A stretch of 21,936 nucleotides of DNA from Caryophanales bacterium (GTDB taxonomy: Bacteria > Bacillota_I > Bacilli_A > RF39 > UBA660): assembly GCA_016291995.1 (NCBI GenBank), contig JAEEZV010000035.1, positions 1-21,936 on the forward strand. The letters run 5' to 3'. The first letter of the stretch is position 1. Every line of letters begins with the position of its first letter. This document shows positions 21,596 to 21,936 of the stretch, piece by piece. The translations under genes and the position numbers were made by a program. Below the pieces are notes generated by a model. That model was not told where the DNA came from and made no database searches. It saw nothing but the letters and a program-made list of their open reading frames with translations.

Positions 21596-21936
21596 ATTTT
21601 TTCCAAGAAATATATTCATCATCTGATTCACTACCAGTAAATCTCTTACCACTTACAAAATTTAAATTAGGAAATGTTTCTTTTAAACTCTTATATGTTG
21701 AATCTATACTAGAAGATCCACTAGTAACAAAAACATATACTTTCTTTCCTTCTAAATTATTTTCTTCTAAAAACTGATCAATAATTGTAGGTTCTTTATA
21801 CCACCATATTGGAAATGCTAAACATACTGTATCATAGTCACTTAAGTTAGAAACCTTACCTACTATTTCTGGTCTAACATTATCCCTCATTTCAATAGAT
21901 GATCTACTTTCCTTATTCATCCAATTTAAATCATCG
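21594..21936 (-). CDS. Flavodoxin family protein, C-terminal part (5' end beyond window)
   Basis: The frame is open to the right edge (DDLNWMNKESRSS at the visible start), so the Met at 21920 is internal and the FMN phosphate loop is outside the window. The visible 113 residues carry the second half of a flavodoxin fold: DYDTVCLAFPIWWYKEPTII with the isoalloxazine-side aromatic loop, then KKVYVFVTSGSSS and GKRFTGS. The NKESRSS and RPEI pattern fits the Flavodoxin_4 group. It binds FMN and carries electrons, or acts as a small NAD(P)H reductase partner. It ends at a terminator shared with the next promoter region. Confidence 0.9.
   Translation of the reverse strand, partial: DDLNWMNKESRSSIEMRDNVRPEIVGKVSNLSDYDTVCLAFPIWWYKEPTIIDQFLEENNLEGKKVYVFVTSGSSSIDSTYKSLKETFPNLNFVSGKRFTGSESDDEYISWKK

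Noticed and set aside
1..21936. Mycoplasma-type genetic code (TGA as Trp)
   Set aside because: Trp residues in conserved motifs are TGG, TGA serves as a stop at 13393-13395, and proteins reach full family length under the standard code.

Overview
The window is a low-GC stretch in which every supported gene lies on the minus strand. It has standard-code genes (TGG for Trp, with TGA used as a stop at 13393), strong AGGAGG/GAGGTG ribosome binding sites, YtrA-type GntR regulation and very short intergenic gaps. This points to a Bacillota (Firmicutes) chromosome. A compact, AT-rich, gut-type Bacilli lineage (Erysipelotrichia- or RF39-like) is plausible, but that assignment is inference. There is no rRNA, tRNA, CRISPR array, insertion sequence or obvious prophage, and no gap between genes exceeds about 130 bases.

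Layout in order of coordinate (transcription runs right to left): (1) 1-2464, the N-terminal 821 residues of a large exported beta-helix/Flg_new-like surface protein that runs off the left edge. (2) 2537-3421, an ORF6N DNA-binding protein with a PLD-like C-terminus and a 16-bp perfect palindrome inside its coding sequence. (3) 3548-7079, a heterodimeric ABC exporter with one degenerate ATP site. (4) 7144-9441, a NUDIX hydrolase followed by a 614-residue protein with two R-x4-H (HEPN-type) motifs and no terminator between them. (5) 9479-10702, a membrane-anchored XRE-family protein. (6) 10798-12637, a GntR/YtrA regulator, ABC ATPase and permease operon with a palindromic operator next to a consensus promoter. 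(7) 12731-15353, an operon of an HxxxDG acyltransferase, a zinc-ribbon DUF6320-like membrane protein and an ICMT/PEMT-like methyltransferase. (8) 15438-18533, a five-gene operon: small membrane protein, GNAT, DUF6512-like protein, membrane-anchored alpha/beta hydrolase, polytopic membrane protein. (9) 18598-20031, a YdcF/DUF218 membrane protein. (10) 20087-21534, a DUF1848 protein followed by a glutathione-peroxidase family enzyme. (11) 21594 to the right edge, a flavodoxin cut by the window end.

The regulatory layout is unusually regular. Nearly every operon ends in an intrinsic terminator that overlaps or abuts the stop codon, and the promoter of the next operon follows at once. In four junctions (9457, 10763, 18551, 20048) the terminator T-tract is separated by exactly one base from an extended -10 element TGnTATAAT. 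These junctions look like fused terminator-promoter modules.

The most interesting protein is the tandem R-x4-H protein at 7144-8988. It resembles a stand-alone two-HEPN ribonuclease and sits downstream of a NUDIX hydrolase. The acyltransferase/DUF6320/methyltransferase operon and the neighbouring hydrolase/DUF6512 operon look like a membrane lipid or small-molecule modification locus without an assigned product.
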